Assembly (NCBI RefSeq): GCF_003075525.1
Contig: NZ_QDDR01000010.1
Coordinates: forward strand, 144,814-208,813
From: Pararhodobacter aggregans
GTDB taxonomy: Bacteria > Pseudomonadota > Alphaproteobacteria > Rhodobacterales > Rhodobacteraceae
DNA: 64,000 bases
Direction: 5' to 3'
Every line of letters begins with the position of its first letter. Position 1 is the stretch's first letter. Positions 63,083-64,000 of the stretch are shown one piece after another. The notes beneath the pieces were generated by a model. That model was not told the DNA's origin. It worked only from the letters and a program-made list of their open reading frames with translations, and made no database searches. The translations under genes were made by a program, and so were the position numbers.

Positions 63083-63216
63083 CCCAGGCCCCGCGCGCGG
63101 CCCGGCGTTGGCGGGCCCGTGCCCGACGAGACGCATGGTCTCAACGCCCGGAAAGACAGGCTCGAGGCCGGAATGACCCCGGCCGACGGGTTGCTGGCCC
63201 CTGACAACGGCGACTG
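63083..63216 (+). pseudogene. Diverged partial duplicate of the gshA 3' end
   Basis: Translated in one frame, it reads RARPGVGGPVPDETHGLN and ARKDRLEAGMTPADGLLAPD. GshA residues about 398-438 read RARPGAGGLIPDETHFLN and ALKESVETGMAPADELLAHY. The match continues to the GD before each end, over about 130 bp. It has no start or ribosome site of its own and stops at 63214-63216. It seems an old tandem duplication of the last part of gshA. Confidence 0.8.
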
Positions 63217-63249
63217 ATCCTTCCGCCGCTGCCAAGCGCGTGAATCGCG

Positions 63250-63285
63250 AAGCCCGTGGCTTGTCCGGCCACGGGCTTTCTGCTT
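63250..63285 (+). terminator. Intrinsic terminator downstream of gshA
   Basis: AAGCCCGTGGC / GCCACGGGCTT, an 11-bp perfect stem with a TTGTCCG loop (63250-63278), followed by TCTGCTTTCC. It sits after the duplicated gshA tail, so the terminator may originally have stood right behind gshA. Confidence 0.8.
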
Positions 63286-63333
63286 TCCTGCGGGTCCGGG
63301 CCCTTTTCAGACCTTGTTCTTCAGGAGATTTCC

Positions 63334-63594
63334 ATGCGCGACTTTTTCATCAACCTGCTTGAGAAGCTCATCAACGTCTTCGTCATCATTGCCCTGATCG
63401 GCGTGGTGGGCGGGGCGATAGCCGCTTCGATGGCCCCGCAAAACGGCGTGCCCGGCGGCGTCGTCGCCCTCGGCGTGCTGGTCATCGGCGTCCTCTATGT
63501 CGTGCTGATGGCCGGCTTCATGTATCTCGGCCTCGGCATCTATCAGAACACCCGTCGCACCGCCGCCGCGATGGAAGACCTCGCCAGGCGCTGA
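63334..63594 (+). CDS. Small two-helix membrane protein
   Basis: An 86-residue protein with an amphipathic start (MRDFFINLLEKLINVF) and two membrane helices (about 16-32 and 44-68), then a basic/acidic tail. The ATG has AGGAGA six bases upstream. I recognise no named family. Codon use is native. Confidence 0.75.
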   Translation: MRDFFINLLEKLINVFVIIALIGVVGGAIAASMAPQNGVPGGVVALGVLVIGVLYVVLMAGFMYLGLGIYQNTRRTAAAMEDLARR

Positions 63595-63669
63595 GCCCGA
63601 CATGGCGAAGGGGCACCCGATGGGTCCAGCCCTTTGCAGTAAATGGTGCAGAAAATTCGGAAAAATTTT

Positions 63670-63692
63670 GGTTGGCCAGATTTTGGCCAACC
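63670..63692. promoter_or_regulatory. Perfect 9-bp palindrome in the AT-richer spacer
   Basis: GGTTGGCCA-GATTT-TGGCCAACC: 9-bp arms with a 5-base loop, 47 bases before the partial gene. It could be an operator, a terminator or the end of a mobile element. Confidence 0.5.
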
Positions 63693-63738
63693 TTTCCCTC
63701 GATAGCAACCACATGTGGTATTTTCCGAGGGAGTATTC

Positions 63739-64000
63739 GTGCTCGCACCCGCGATTATTTCTCCGCCAGCGTCCGAACGCAGGCTGCCTTTCCCTAAGCA
63801 CGGGATCGACATAAACTTCTGCCGGAATCCGCAATGTGATCTGTTCGCGGAACCTCCTGATCCTTTCAAGAAACAAGGCCGTCCGAAGGGAAATGTCAAA
63901 CCGAACTACCCGCGTGGGGAGGTCATCGGTTCTGGCGACGAAAAAACCTTCAAGTGTGGCGCTTGCAGACAGTCCTCGATCATCAAGAACAACGGCGCCG
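63739..64000 (+). CDS. Partial zinc-ribbon protein, runs off the window
   Basis: At least 87 codons. GTG start at 63739 with GGGAG five bases upstream; a stop (TAG) lies in frame shortly before. The visible part has C28-x4-C33 (INFCRNPQC) and C73-x2-C76 (FKCGACRQ) in a 45-residue spacing, with basic PKGNVKPNYPRG between, suggesting a zinc-binding N-terminus as in some transposases or DNA-binding proteins. The base composition is less GC-rich than the rest of the window. I do not recognise the family; the C-terminal part is outside the window. Confidence 0.6.
   Translation, partial: MLAPAIISPPASERRLPFPKHGIDINFCRNPQCDLFAEPPDPFKKQGRPKGNVKPNYPRGEVIGSGDEKTFKCGACRQSSIIKNNGA

Noticed and set aside
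63029..63217. A separate small gene after gshA
   Set aside because: It starts inside gshA in another frame and its tail is a duplicate of gshA; better treated as a pseudogene fragment.
1..64000. tRNA or rRNA genes
   Set aside because: No cloverleaf-compatible GGTTCRANNC with a matching acceptor, and no rRNA-like sequence, was noticed by reading; a covariance search would be needed to be certain.

Overview
The window is about 64 kb of GC-rich (roughly two-thirds GC by eye), densely coding chromosomal DNA from an alphaproteobacterium. It most likely belongs to the Rhodobacterales/Rhodobacteraceae. Reasons: nusB-ribH-ribB in order, DUF2842 behind purA, the CVIRGC-type glutathione reductase, the aromatic monooxygenase + DUF2783 + MBL cluster, the SPOR/dac/tmk/holB/tatD/MBL run, ubiA opposite rsmE, and a plant-type glutamate-cysteine ligase. 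The genus cannot be fixed from this sequence. Almost every gene is a housekeeping gene; no tRNA, rRNA, CRISPR array or complete insertion sequence was seen.

Layout. 1-5.3 kb: VOC and DUF6524 genes opposite purA-DUF2842, then a long coiled-coil repeat protein of unknown function. 5.4-11 kb: thiamine pyrophosphokinase, a DMT transporter, L-serine dehydratase, and the nusB/ribH/ribB operon, whose RibB has a degenerate GTP-cyclohydrolase-like half. 11-13 kb: a seven-helix membrane protein resembling membrane terpene cyclases, a patatin-like hydrolase and a MarR regulator. 13.3-16.6 kb: MBL-fold protein, DinB-like protein, FAD aromatic hydroxylase and DUF2783, probably an aromatic catabolic operon facing marR. 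16.8-28 kb (minus strand): UbiH, a small membrane protein, PlsY, a probably non-catalytic dihydroorotase, two PH-domain membrane proteins, HflC/HflK, glutathione reductase, RpiA and an outer-membrane barrel.

28-38 kb (plus strand): glutathione transferase, an agmatinase-like ureohydrolase with an SDR, then the tightly overlapping chain SPOR lipoprotein - DD-carboxypeptidase - tmk - holB - tatD - MBL - AEC transporter. 38-48 kb: NAD synthetase, cupin, crotonase, amidase, pyrB, another PH-domain protein, S49 peptidase, a mini zinc-ribbon protein, a Ca/Na antiporter and a pteridine-reductase-like SDR. 48-55 kb: uvrC, a PAS protein, a 2.3-kb non-coding block with a higher-order tandem repeat (about 90-bp monomers in about 271-bp trimers), then pgsA-moaD-moaE. 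55-63.6 kb: an exported protein, a coiled-coil membrane protein, an OmpA-type protein, ubiA, rsmE, a GNAT protein, gshA (with a diverged duplicate of its 3' end) and a small membrane protein. The last 400 bases are less GC-rich, carry a 9-bp-arm palindrome and begin an unrecognised zinc-ribbon gene that runs off the window, probably the edge of an accessory or mobile region.

Two dispersed repeat families sit just past gene ends: long hairpins built on a GATATTTGGAGAACAAAG arm, and a TTCATTCTGCCCCAAATACGC motif. They look like 3'-end or terminator elements. The most unusual items are the higher-order repeat array, the terpene-cyclase-like membrane protein, the TTAA-N7-TTAA boxes inside the hairpin repeats, and the duplicated gshA tail.
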